Shown here: piece by piece, positions 1 to 11,814 of the stretch
Numbering within the stretch: position 1 is the first letter of the stretch
Layout of the letters: each line of letters begins with the position of its first letter
Source: Climacteris rufus
Lineage: Eukaryota > Chordata > Aves > Passeriformes > Climacteridae
Assembly: GCA_013398175.1 (NCBI GenBank)
Contig: VZRZ01002089.1
Span: 1,896,343-1,960,342 of the forward strand
Direction of reading: 5' to 3'
Length of the DNA stretch: 64,000 bases
Made by a program: the position numbers and the translations under genes
The notes under the pieces: generated by a model
The model's input: only the letters and a program-made list of their open reading frames with translations
What the model was told of the DNA's origin: nothing
Databases searched by the model: none

Positions 1-241
1 CAGGACCACGAGGGCTTCGTCTCATCTGTTGGTAGCTATTCCCCTCTCCCCCTCTCTCTCTCTCTTCCTCTACTTTGTTTCTTTATTCCTTTTTCTCTCC
101 CCCCTCTATTGCATAATTGTTGTTGGCACTCAATAAAGGTGCACTATTTGATTAAAGTTGAAATCCCCTTTGTGCCTTTTGCATTTTGAGATCGTTTAAA
201 CAAACCATCACGACCCCTGCTTGTGTTAGCGGATCGTGACA
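1..241 (+). mobile_element. 3' part of an LTR (endogenous retrovirus), cut by the window edge
   Basis: A CT-rich stretch is followed by AATAAA at 132-137 and about 100 bases of U5-like sequence ending in ...cgtgaca at 241, the CA expected at an LTR end. What follows (agtattttgagg) does not look like a tRNA primer-binding site, so this is more likely a solo LTR or a 3' LTR than a 5' LTR. The upstream part, with the promoter, lies outside the window. The LTR reading rests on this layout and on resemblance to bird LTRs; the family is not identified. Confidence 0.55.
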
Positions 242-2389
242 AGTATTTTGAGGAGATCAAGTTATTACCATAGATCTCAAAAACTGCAATTTAGACATGA
301 GAGTTGTATTATTACAGAAAATTCATTGCAGTAATTGAAGTTAGCTGGAATCAAAGTGGTGAATAGAGTATCCTGTCTCTTGTCCTATGGAGTATTGTGT
401 GAAAGGCTCCCACTTCACCTCTCTGATTTTGACAAAAAGTTCTATGCTTACTAAATCTATCATATGCAAAGCATAAAAAAATATTATTTTTAAAAAGACA
501 TTAAAAATATTTGCAAAGTTTAAAAATAAGTACTGCCTAGAAATAGGTAGACAGCAAAAGCTTTCCTTTCTGAGTATGCATAGTTGGGTGAATATGTTGT
601 GCACATTGAAAGATCATTGTTTAAGACAGTGGACAGGTATGGTAGTCTAAATTATAAACTTTCCTTAGCAAATTGTTGTGGAAACTGTGGGGTATGCTTT
701 GAATGTGTAAGTGGGAGCCACTTAGAATTAACAGTGTATGTATTATATTGAAACTCATCTTAAACTATGCTAGTCTGCTAAGACACCATTCCAGAACAGA
801 CAGTTTTTGAGTGACTTCTGACCACAAAATATATTAGCAGTAAAACATGGAAAATAAAAATACATAATTTGAGAAAGAAAGGAGATCCAACTCTTAAAAA
901 ACTGCTGAAAAAAATTTAAGCAGCTTGAAAATTAGTTAAACAACTTTTTATAAAGTGTTAAAAAATATAGAGCTTACGAACTTACTCCAATACATTTGAT
1001 ATTTTCAGTAGCTTTCAGCAAGCCAGGAAAATAAAGCTAAAATACAGACGAAAGGAACTTCACTTATTCTGAAGTAGGACACTTGTACACTATGTTTTTA
1101 AGTACATAGTGAAAAGAAAGATAAAACCAAGGAGTTTATGACAGAGCTAGTTTTTGATTAACACAGAGTAAGCCAAATCAAACTGACAAAAGCCAGCTAA
1201 TTTGTTTTAAACATAAGAGACCACTCATTTGCTTTCACAACCTGTTGAGATACTATTTCAAATTCTAAAAAGAAACAGAAAACAACTTTGAAGCATGGAA
1301 GTATGCAGAGATTCAAGTAAAAATTATTCAAACAACAAAAAGTGCATGTAACTGTATGGCAATCGAAATGGTGCAACCCAAGAAAATGTCATGCCCAGAA
1401 GGAAATGTAGTGAGGACTGTAGTAACCTATGGTGTTTTTTCAACAATTTGCAAGGGCCATGGCGCGAGTGCTTTAGGTCACTTAAAGAATCACCAGGAAG
1501 GTATCAGGAAAGGCCAAAGTTTTGGGAGCAGTGTTTCTGATAAGTTCAAGGGCAGCTGAACTGCCAGTAATCATGTCCTAGGGCAAAAGATAATTCCTGA
1601 GATCAGTGTGATGGCCCAGGGGTGGTGATGGTAGGGTTATGCACTACCAAATGTCGTGAGAGTATAGCAAACAGAGCAAAGAAGATCCAGGATCATTAGT
1701 TCAGAGGAGTAATTCACAACAACCACACACAGCGTTTTTGTATAAGATTATCAGGCTAGCAGCCTGAAATAAAATGGAGTATTTGTATGGGCACAGATGC
1801 ATAAATTGATGTGATGTTAGAAACAATGGTTTCACAACAATACTAGTAATTAATGGGACACAGAGAAATAAAGGTTTCACTGGAAGACCATATCAATTAA
1901 TGGCTATGTAAATACTTCATTAAGTAAAAATGGTTTAGAGAATCAAGGGATCTGACAGAATGAGGAAGACAATAAAGTTTTCAGCATAGTGCAAGGCTAA
2001 AAGGAAACAACCATTTGAGTCTTTTACATTTACTAAATTTCTTCTACCTTTAGACAAACATTAAAAGTTGGATGAAATTGGTATGCTACTCTAAGTAGGA
2101 TGGAACAAGAAGAGAATGTTCATTTAAAGAGGGGAAATACTGAGACACTCAATTGCATACAGACTCAAAAGAAGATATTCTAAGAAATATGCCTGTACAT
2201 AAGATAATTTTAAAAACCCTACCTTGGATTATATAAATGGCACTCCAATTGTGCAGTTTTGTGTGGGCCAAACTGTTGTGGACTTGTGGCAAAAACAGAA
2301 GAGAAAATTAGGATTCCTTTTCAAATTGATTTGCGGAAAAAAAAACAGCTGTTTGCATTAACGATAAACAACAAAGTGAAATTATATAC
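242..2389. other. AT-rich DNA with no recognised feature
   Basis: No exon, RNA gene or clear repeat was seen. A 67-codon open frame at 1356-1559 (+) has no recognisable motif. The part around 1440-1640 is slightly richer in G+C and has a CpG-containing 'ggcgcgag', but nothing ties it to a function. An old, unrecognisable transposon is possible. Confidence 0.55.
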
Positions 2390-2579
2390 TGTAGTGGCGC
2401 ACTTGGCAGAAGCTACTGCTGTGGAAGTTCAGGACTGGTGGGCAGGGCTGGATGTTCTGAGTCCCAGAGGATTGTTCAGAAGCTCTCACTGTCCCTTCTG
2501 GAGGTGTCAAAAAACTGATGCCTAAAAGGCTAGCCCAAAAACTGAGGCCAGGCAGGAGTAAGGGAATAAAAGGTGGGTA

Positions 2580-2585
2580 TTTATT
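2580..2585 (-). promoter_or_regulatory. Poly(A) signal of the antisense LTR
   Basis: AATAAA on the minus strand (plus-strand tttatt), about 90 bases downstream of the TATA box, as expected at the R/U5 side of a short LTR. Confidence 0.6.
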
Positions 2586-2675
2586 TGAAGGGCCTTCAAA
2601 GGTACATTTAGGGCAGACAAAGCCCCCTCCTTGTATCATCACCCAAAATGGACGACAAGTCACGAGTTCTCCACA

Positions 2676-2683
2676 CTTTTATA
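2676..2683 (-). promoter_or_regulatory. TATA box of the antisense LTR
   Basis: TATAAAAG on the minus strand inside the 2390-2733 LTR. A start site would be expected about 25-30 bases downstream, near 2650. Whether it is still active cannot be told. Confidence 0.6.
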
Positions 2684-2733
2684 GACTTGGTCCATTTGCA
2701 TATCAGCACAGATTTACCAATTAAAACTTTACA

Positions 2734-2769
2734 ATTTCCCCCTAGCTCGCTCCCCCCCCCTCCTTTAGA
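2734..2769 (-). promoter_or_regulatory. Polypurine tract before the 3' LTR
   Basis: On the minus strand there are two purine runs, one around 2751-2769 (aaaggagggggggg) and one touching the LTR (agggggaaat, about 2734-2744). In retroviruses the polypurine tract primes plus-strand DNA synthesis and lies exactly at the 5' edge of the 3' LTR. Its position here supports the LTR boundary at 2733. Confidence 0.6.
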
Positions 2770-2990
2770 AGCTTGGGCCTGGGCAGCCCAAATGGCCTTG
2801 GGTAAGTACAGAATGCCAGTGTTATGTCTATAGAAAACAGCAACCAACGAGATACAAAGCATACATGCCAGACAATGCAGGATTTGAAAAATATAAGGGT
2901 TAAACCTAAGGCAACAAGGGTAAGGTTACAATGGCTCAGAAAAATACATGAAACAGAACATACTGTGGTCATTAACAGATCAGTCACATG
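2770..2990 (-). pseudogene. Possible end of a retroviral internal region (env-like), broken
   Basis: Just upstream of the polypurine tract, an 81-codon frame spans 2742-2987 on the minus strand. It is rich in Leu, Ile, Val, Phe and Cys and contains a run long enough for a membrane segment (LGLTLIFF...). That position and character would fit the transmembrane end of an env gene, but no diagnostic env motif is visible and the frame is short. No 5' LTR is seen at higher coordinates, so the element is truncated. The env reading is an inference from position only. Confidence 0.3.
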
Positions 2991-3048
2991 AAAAAGATCA
3001 TTTGTGAGGGATCACTGGCAACCAATGGTTCCTTGAAGAAAAATACAC

Positions 3049-3166
3049 CTTTTTTTTAACCTATCTTAACCAAAAAAAAAAAAAAAAAAAAAAAATATTT
3101 CACCTCTTTTTTTTTTTTTTNGAGAAAAAAAATATAAACAAAAAAAAAAAAAAAAAAAAAAAAAAA
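3049..3166. repeat. Poly-T and poly-A tracts around a single N (3121)
   Basis: A-runs at 3072-3095 and 3140-3166 flank a T-run that ends at 3120, followed by one N. Homopolymer length is unreliable here and the N probably marks a contig join. The real sequence between the tracts may be longer. Confidence 0.9.
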
Positions 3167-6100
3167 TTATGTACCTCTTGTCTATTTTCTTGTCTATTTT
3201 CAAAACCTTGATTTTTAAATCTATCTTGAACACGGAAGAATATTTACATGTTTGACATAGTGATATATGATCATTGGACAGTGTTTATTTGGTTTGAATT
3301 TCAATCATTAATAAACTTTATTATCTTTAAATTGGTTAAACAAATGCAAACAAGGTTGTGGGATATGGAATATGCTGGCTATGAGGGAGTGAGATAATTT
3401 CACATATGATTTACTTAGCCATTTTATTTTGCTTTCAGCACTTACTTGGGCTCCTAATACTGTAGTATTTTTCTTTAGAATTCTTGCTTTGTCTGTCTTT
3501 GTCAGTTCAGTCAATCTTTCAGAACATCTTCTGAAATTACATGCTATCTGGAAAGCAGGTTGCTGGCTATCATAGTAAAGCTGCTGTCTGCTTTAAAATA
3601 AATGCAAAGACTTTTCCCATAAAATTCAGCCTATACAAATTAAAATATTTTTACATAGTTCACTATCTGAATTTGTTAAACACCTGGAAAAGGAGTATGG
3701 CTAAATCATTCCATTTTACGATTGTACCACCTTCTCTAAGTTACTACAGCAATTAGTCAGACCCCATGCTATTCCCTTCAACTTTTTTTTATTCCTCCAC
3801 ATGAGCCAAATATATTTATCTGCCTTGCTGTTATACCAAGCCTATGTGCTCTAACTTTGTCTTTAATATGTAATTTCTTTTGTAGTCAAGTAGAATAATT
3901 CATTCTTTTTCTTCAGCACATGAAGCTTTTCTCATTTTTGTTTCTTTAAAATGGACAATTTCTAGCAGAAAAAACCTTCTTGGCTGATGTAAGGGTCCTT
4001 GGTTTTTCCACAGCTCTGCAGGTGCTCATCAAGATTTCTCACCTCACTGAATACAAGGGATTTTTTTTTCCTGTCAATAGTATTCTAGAGATCTTAAAAA
4101 TTAATACATTCTAACTGCATATCAGTTAAATCTTTAACTTGGAATATTCATAAAATGGTTTCAGCTGGGACTGTCAGGAGTATAAACTTTGGTTTTGCAC
4201 TGTTGCTACTGATCCCTATAATTCGTTCTTTATTCTCAAGAGTTACTTCATGGTGTTTGCACTTTGAACACCATGTCACTCATACATATAATTTTATTTA
4301 AATGTTACACTTAGTGGGACAAAATACTGCAGAATTTAATTAGAAGTGAAGAAGGTGAATTAAATTCAGCAAGGGTTTTTGTTGAAAATCTTTATTATAC
4401 TGGAATTAATTTTTATATGAGAACTTACTGAAGTAAAAAGTCCCACTCAAACTACAGATTTTAAGAAGCTTGTCTGAATTCAGTCGTAAACTACATTATT
4501 TTTCAGGGAAGGAAAAGGATGTTTCAGCTTTATGTAACAGGATTAAATCTGGGCTCTGCAAATAGATGAAACAATTGTCTGAATTTCAAGGTTTTTAGAT
4601 TGTCTGAATATGCTGTATGCAGATGAAAATTCTGATTGTGACAAATTCTAATCAGTGAAGAAAATATTAATATTACCTTAGCGATGTCTTTTGCACAATA
4701 TTTTGAAAATGGAAAAATATATAAAAACAAATGTGGAATTGGTTAAATTCTACGTAACTTGAGTATGTTGCAATCATAAAAAAAAATAAATTTAAGCTAT
4801 ATCTAATCTAATCTTATCTATTTTCTCCCCATGGCTTCAGTATTAGCATTATGCAATCAACAGAGGAAACCAAAAATGCAAAAAGAATATAAAAGTCAAA
4901 GTTTATATAGTGAGAAAAAAAATTAAATGCAAATTAAAAACAAGCATTTCTATTTGCAAATTTGGAGACAGATTATTTTCTCTTAGGAGAAAATTAGCCC
5001 ACAAACTACTTGGAAGCAACCAACAAAACAAATCTCAGAGTGAACTAGACTACACTGAAGTTAACAATATGATCTGCAATCTACCACTTTTAGTTCAACT
5101 ATTAAAATAAATTTTATGACAAATCTCACTAAAAGAAAAACTTCAAATTGTGCTTCTGACGTAAAATAACATAATTATCAAATCCATGTGGGTTGTGAAT
5201 AGCATTCAATGCTTCATTTCAAGCATTTCAAAATAAATTATATTCACATATTTAGTATTTACTCATACTGTATTATAAATTCTGCAATTTTGTTGTCAAT
5301 TTATCAACAAAATTTTGGAATGAAATAGACCATGGGGGATATTAATTATAAGTACTCTCTTAATTGTATGCCAAAAAGTGTAAGACAGACCCTACTTTCC
5401 CAAAGGCAGAAAGAGGATTGTATTTGCAATTCAGTTATGGACAGGTGCCCAGATTTTAGCTTATCTATCATTTGCTACATGCTGAGTTTGCTGCATACAA
5501 GCTGCCATTACTAATAGTCTGGGACAGAGCCATGAAATTTCAAGTACTGTGTATTTCAAGTCAGAGCACCATCTAGTTTGTGTCATCTGAAATTCATACA
5601 CCATTCCTTTGCTTAATAAAGCCGGCTCATGACCAGTTGAACTGCAACATTGGTTTACTTCTATATGCTCTTTTATTTTTTTGTATGCTAATTTTTTTTT
5701 GCCTATGTTTTAGAAGCCCAGCTCTATTTCTTATTGAGAATCCTTTAGTTGCTAGTATGTTTGCAATTTAATCTTCAATATCATTCTTTATACATACTAC
5801 CCAGGTTACACAGACCATGCAGGAGACACTTCCACAGAGGCCAGAAAAAGGAACTTTCAAGTTATAGATCATGTTCAGAAAAAAAAAAAAAAAAAAAAGG
5901 AACACATCTACTTTTTGGCTTTTCATCTATATGGCATAGAACTGATGGAGCATTGCAATGGACCACTAGAAAGAAGATTAGATGCTACAAATGTCTCTTA
6001 CCAAGCATGTTAGAACCTCCATTTGAACTTCAAGCTATGTGAATTGCTGGCTTGTTTAGAAAGTGCAGACCTGTTATTATTCTAGCGGTAATTTCATCAC

Positions 6101-6719
6101 AGAGGGATGGAATTTAGACACTTTTATCTGCAAAGACAGTTTTGTTGGTGAAAAGCTTTCTGACAACCATACCTCTATACTGGAGAACTGACATTGTTAT
6201 TTTTATAGATTTTTTTTCCTCAGTTCTTAACCATGGTTAAAGTTTTTTAGTATTCAAATTTTGCATATTAAAATAATAAATTAATGTATTTAATAATATT
6301 AATAATACTATTAGAAATGTGAGAACTATGTAGGAAATATGGCAGATTTGCAACAAATATCCCAATACTATGTTGAGGCATTTACATTGAGAATAAAAAT
6401 TACATTTCCAAGCATGGATGATTTGGTCTAAATGAATCTGAATTTTCATTCTCTCTGTGGACATCTGTGCACACCTACAGACACATCCCCACAAGATACT
6501 GTACACTTTTGTCTTACTATGAGCTATCATTTAACTGTTTGAGAACTAATGTCAAGCTAATAATGCTATTTGTTATGTTGCAGGTTTAGGAACACAACTT
6601 TTGGCCTTCTGTGGTGAGTACACCTTGACTAACAGCCAAATTCCCACCCAGTCACTGATTCTATCCACTTGTTCAGCAGGATGGGATGAAAATAGACTAA
6701 CAAGAAAAGAGCTTATGGG
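3167..6719. other. AT-rich DNA with no recognised feature
   Basis: No gene, RNA or recognised transposon was seen. There is a poly-A run at 5879-5898 and a short 'atctaatctaatcttatct' stretch near 4800. The open frames (all below 100 codons) have no recognisable motifs. Confidence 0.55.
5879..5898. repeat. Poly-A run (20 bases)
   Basis: Uninterrupted A tract. No LINE or SINE body was recognised upstream of it. Confidence 0.9.
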
Positions 6720-7261
6720 TTGACGTAAGCTTATGTATGGAGATCAGTTGCCAACAATTGTTGTGGGCAGCACAACTCAACACGGGGTAAATGTACGGTT
6801 AATTAAAACAAAAACATAATTATCAGTTTAGGTAATGGGAAAAAATAATCCACTTCAAACAGCATCCTTCCTCCTTCTGTAATAGGCTTAAGTTTACCTC
6901 TTTACTCCAGACTCCTTTATCACTCCTCAAACAGGGTTTGCAACTCAGTCCAGAACAGTTGATGTCTGCTGCTCCTTTTCTTCTTGCTGCTTCCTCCACA
7001 CACTTTTCCCACTCCACACACATTGTCCTCAAAGAGTTGCAGGGGAATATCTGCTCCAGCCATGAAGCTCCTCCTCCTTGTCATTCTCCTTCTCTTCCTG
7101 CCTCTGGAACTGACTGTGTATGGTGCATGGCAGCCCTGGCCTCTCCTCACAGAGGCCTCCTGTCAGTCCACACTGCTGCCAATGCTTGGACAACCGCACC
7201 ACATACACACTTACAGCATGAAATTGCTGACAATTTTTTTTCAGTTGTACTAGACCTTTTC
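6720..7261 (-). mobile_element. Decayed ERVL-type LTR or adjoining sequence, antisense
   Basis: This block is richer in C and T than its surroundings. Phrases such as 'gttgtgggcagcacaactca' (6759-6778), 'aacagggtttgcaactcagt' and 'gagttgcaggggaatatctg', followed by runs of 'ctcctcctccttgtc', resemble avian ERVL LTRs. The LTR at 46263-47194 shows a similar order (gcagggga..., then CTCC-rich, then TTCTTCTT-rich). Ends and target duplication are not visible. Frames of 89-113 codons here (6938-7279, 6984-7253) are most simply products of the base composition. The family call is from memory of such elements and is moderate at best. Confidence 0.45.
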
Positions 7262-7461
7262 ATGTTCTTAGCTGACTGACCTTTCCAATGTTAGCTTGAG
7301 TTCACACCTTAGTGTCACCCACTTTTCAGAATCCAAGATTATAGCATTTTCAAATTTATAAGTGTTTAGAAAGCTAACTTGTAAAAACATTGCCAATGCA
7401 TAACATTCATATAGTATATATGATAACAAAAATAAAGTACCAAATAATAAAAGATTTATAT

Positions 7462-8134
7462 TGTTGTGCTGACCGCAAGCCACCCGGTGGCCCGGCAGGC
7501 AACAAGTTCTGATGCCCGGGCAGCATGGCAAACAGAGTCCTGTCAGCAGCTGTCAGTGCTGCCTGCAAGTAGCTCAGTTCGAAGGTTGGTTGCTGCAAGA
7601 TGTTGCTAGACAACAGGCGAGGGTGAAGGAAGAAAGAGGGACTCTTTCCTTGTCTGTAATCCCAACTTTATTCCAGCCCCGAGGGGCAGAGCTCCAGTCC
7701 AAAGGGGGGAACAAAGTAGAAGAGCCCTGGGGAGCAGTTACAGCCCCTTTTGAAACGGGGACGGAGAAGGGGAGGAACAAAGGGATAAACCAGTAAGAGA
7801 ATGACGAGGGGTGACAGGGAAGAAATCACAAAGGGTTAGGGGAGGAACATATTTGAATCAACCAATGGGGAACCAAACTGAACAGAACTTTCCAGAGCTC
7901 AATACATAAGCAATGAAAGACATGAATAAACATAGAAGTCTAAACCAGTAGCATTATGGGAACAGAGAGGTTTCTGGAAGGAGACGCGGAGATGCTGCTA
8001 GATGGACACCCAGTGGGGAGCAGCCTTAAACCTTGGTCTCACCCTCGGATCCACCCTCAGGGTCAGAGTCCTGGGCGGGGAAATCCACTCACTGGATGTC
8101 ACTCAGCCCCAAGGTGGGCTGGGTCACTGCAACA
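7462..8134 (-). mobile_element. Solo LTR of an endogenous retrovirus, antisense (673 bp)
   Basis: The block is much richer in G+C than its flanks. It begins TGTTGTGCTGACC (plus strand, 7462) and ends ...GGGTCACTGCAACA (8134), so the ends are short inverted repeats with TG...CA. AATAAA lies on the minus strand (plus-strand tttatt, 7667-7672), which sets the antisense orientation. The flanks read ttatat (7456-7461) and ctatat (8135-8140), a 6-bp target duplication with one difference. No polypurine tract or internal coding adjoins it, so it is a solo LTR left by recombination. Family not identified; a 6-bp duplication would suit an ERVK-like group. Confidence 0.75.
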
Positions 8135-11100
8135 CTATATGATCATTGTATAGCTTGTTATCAAATACATATGCTGACAAAAACTAGCAGATTATATACA
8201 AACCACTGGAAGAAGAATGAGCAGAGCTGGTCTCCTTCACAATGTTCAGACCCATGTTCTTTGCAATAATTCAAAATTATTATTTATTTTTATTCTCCTT
8301 TGAAGCATTGCTTCACATCTTCAGTCCAAGCCCTTTTGAGTGAGTCACAGAAAGCACAGAACAATGTTTTCAAACCCTTCAAAAGCTTCCACATTTGAAA
8401 AGAAAACAGCGTGTTATTAACTTACTAACTTTATACAGTAAATTTCAACAAAATAAATTGACCTAAATCCCTTTCTCCTCTTAAGTTCAAGTGCTGCACA
8501 GGTTGGTCTCTTCAAAGCTGGCTGGAATTTACATGTTCCTCTAAAACATTTTATTAAAGTCATTAAAATAATAAGCCCTGCAGTCTGATCATTGATAACT
8601 TCCTTCTGGACGTCACAACTTATAGCTATTAAGGTGTCATAACTTACTGAACATGCTCAGGGAGCTTTAGATTCCCTCTTGGAAGATGCCAAGGGAAGCT
8701 AAAACGGCAGCTGCTATTTTTCATCTTCATGCTTGGCTGCTGTCAAAACAATCCCTACATAAAATGGGATTTTCCAGCCAGGTGGCCACCAGGAACAGCT
8801 GGTCTCACAGGCCCTCTAAAGTCAGAACTTGGAGCATTAAATTAAGACAGTTTTTCACTACATTTTATAGCACTTTTGTGATGGGTTTATAACTGTGTTA
8901 TCAGTGAAGTTTCTTTAAATTGCATTGATTGCTTACCCTAAATTTGAAACTGCTGTAAAGTGACTGCCTTATGGAAACACTAACACGTGTTCTTTTTTTC
9001 ATCATAGAGAGTGGGCAGCAGGTAATATCTTGTATTTGTCAATGTTGTTGGCATTGACAGACAAGTAGAAATTCAAAATACCTAGCAACTTTTTTGTGAA
9101 GACAGCTCAAGGCTTCTTTCTAAAAGAGACATTTGAAGATAAGATGTTTTGTTAGTTCAAGAAACATTTCATATCAATGGAAAAAAATGATAGTTATATT
9201 GCCATAGAAAGATGATATAACTAGTGTGATTTAAAACTTCTTATTAGCAAAAAAGATATTTTATATAGTAGTATTTATGTAAAATAACTACATAATAGTA
9301 TTTATGTGTTTCTCACCAAACAAGATAAGCACAAAAAAGTTAATTTCATTGACTTTTTATTTCTTTTTTGTTTTTGCAGTCAAGTAAAGTGAAATGAAAA
9401 ACAAAATCTTATAAAAAAAATTACTCTTATCTGCTTTGCACAAGAGGTGTAAGAGGAGTAGCATAACTCTGCTTGATTACAGGAACATTACATGTACAAA
9501 CAGACATTTCAAAATACTTCAAACCAGGATGAAAAGGTCAGTATTGTATTTTTTTAAAAAATGCTAAAGTTGATTTGCTTAGAAAAAATAATGTAATTAA
9601 AATTTCTCTTTTTTTTATTATTTTTTAATGTATGCAGGCAGGTGAGAAAGGTAGTAGAAAGGAGCATATCCTCATTAAGCCTTGCTGAAGTCTTTATGGC
9701 AGTTAGGGAATCAATGTACCACAAGAGGTTAAGTGTTAATGTAGATTTCTATAGCTGTTTCTAAAAAAAAAAATTTTCTTTGCCTTAACAACTAATGTCA
9801 TCTGAGGTTTTGGTTTTTTTTTTCTTTTCATCAAATCTGGAACCTTAAACACAAGCATATCTAGCTCTTCATCTTTATAATCCTATGATATCCTATGAGT
9901 TGTGGAAGTCTACACATAAAACTTTCAACAACTTTAATGTGAAAGACTGATTTTAAAAGTTCATGAATTACCTTCCTCCTCTATAAAAATGTTAAATCTT
10001 TGAGTTTCAGAGTCTGAGTTTCCATTGGGGCATTAAACGGAATAATATGGAACTAGAGAAGTGTACAAAAAATACAAAATCAGTGAAACTCTCCTCGGGT
10101 TTTCATCCTACATTGACTGGTCCAATGGAAGTTGGTTTTTCAACTACAGTACTATCAAGAAAAACAAAGTCAAACTTTGTGTGTCCCTTTCCTGAAAATG
10201 GACTTGCAAGTAAAATTTTTTATTTGCTACCTCAAAGGTGTAAATTTTGTACCCAATGTTAATATCAGTCATATAGAAAATTAGATTTATCAGGCAATCA
10301 AATACCTGCAAGAGAATATGAATTAAATTCCTTTGTTTGAAAACATCTCTGAATACATCTATTGTTTTGGTATATTCTGTAACAACCTGAGAATATCTTT
10401 GCTTGAGGACAAGGGGTTGCTTGACAAGCTTAATTTCCTCAACCTATATTGTTTAAATGATACATTAAGACTGCTGTAGAAATCCAGATACTGCATGTAC
10501 AGCCATAACTCATTTTCTGCTCACCTTTGTCTCGGAAACTACTTACATAAGTGCATTAAATAATACCCATGCAATACCCATGCTGTTTCCTGCTGGTTTA
10601 ATCAAATATTTTTTTCATATGGAAGAAATACAGTGAAAGAGTCAAGGCATCAGAAATGAGACCCTACAGCTGATCAGTCCAATTATTTCAATACATTTCA
10701 GCAATTTGTGAATACAATGTGGAATTTCCTAATACTTAATACAAAAATCTTTTTTATAATAGCTATTATGTCTTCTCTAGTGTTTAAGAGAATATTTTGA
10801 TTGGCATTTGGAAATTTTCCCCTAGTACCAGAACTGAACAAAGAAGTAAGTGAGCCTTGTTGACTAATTTACCAATCAATGTGCCAGTGTAGTCATTTAC
10901 TCAAACTAGGATGTAGCAAGCTGCTACAGCACAAGCAACATAATTTTTATTAGATAGAAGCATCACTGACAGAAGATTAATGACATTTTGTCTCTTTTTT
11001 TTCCCAGACAGTTAAATAATTTTATCCTGTTTCATTAAATAAAAATATTGTCTACTACAGAGCGTTTTAAAATGCATTATGTGTAACTTTCTATAATATT

Positions 11101-11814
11101 AACTTCAGAAGAAATATTATTTATTATAATAGGTAGTGTGAAAAAAAAAAGAGCAGATTATTGTGTACTCCTCCCCATGTTTATTTTAGTGTAGCTTGCT
11201 CAGGAGTGATTTACAACTGACTCTTGTGAAGGCTTTCTGAAAAAAGGACAACTTCACAGCTCCTCCAGAGGCTTTTTGTGTGACCACACTGTTCCTACAA
11301 CTGTATCTTTGAGCGTACAAATTTCAAGAGTACAACTATGGTATGGCTATGGTAACTAGAAACAATTGTTTTAAAAGCCTGTCGACTTCGTCATTGCTAT
11401 ATGTGTTTTGTGGTGCATATTACTGAGGATGGAGTGGGTAAAATGTTCTGTAGCTTGATTGCTCAGAGCAGACAGCGTACTGGAACAAACTACAACTGTG
11501 CCTGTGCATCCAAATTTACTACTGAGAGGGAAATGGGAAATGCAGCTTATAGATTTACAGGGACAGTACTTGATTACAAAGAGAGCTACCCCACTGTGTA
11601 GACCTGACTGAACAGACTATACAGACAAGAGAATTAGATACAAAAGACAGAATTTGAAATACCACGGAAGTGAATATGATAAATTTTAGGCAAAATTATA
11701 AGTCTTTAAACCAAACATTAAAAAACCCAGACCTCTTCCAAGTCACATACATGCCTGAGATGTAAAGCTTTCCCATTTTAAACTCCTGAGGCACTATACA
11801 AACCAATTGAAGAA
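8135..11814. other. AT-rich DNA; one mixed-composition patch, no gene recognised
   Basis: Most of it is featureless. The part from about 8560 to 8840 is less AT-rich and holds GACGTCAC (8609-8616, CRE-like) and several E-box-like CAGCTG or CAGGTG words, which could be an enhancer or chance. A small hairpin lies at 9029-9065. A 71-codon frame at 10047-10262 has no known motif. Confidence 0.5.

Larger units (their letters stand above)
2390..2733 (-). mobile_element. Complete LTR of an endogenous retrovirus, antisense (344 bp)
   Basis: Read on the minus strand, this runs from TGTAAAG (at 2733) to ...CCACTACA (at 2390), so it has TG...CA ends. Inside are TATAAAAG (plus-strand cttttata, 2676-2683) and, about 90 bases downstream, AATAAA (plus-strand tttatt, 2580-2585). 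This is the U3-R-U5 layout of a compact LTR. The start is fixed by a polypurine tract directly before it (TAGGGGGAAAT on the minus strand), so it is the 3' LTR of its element. About 340 bp fits beta-/alpha-like avian LTRs, but the family is inferred, not shown. Confidence 0.72.
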
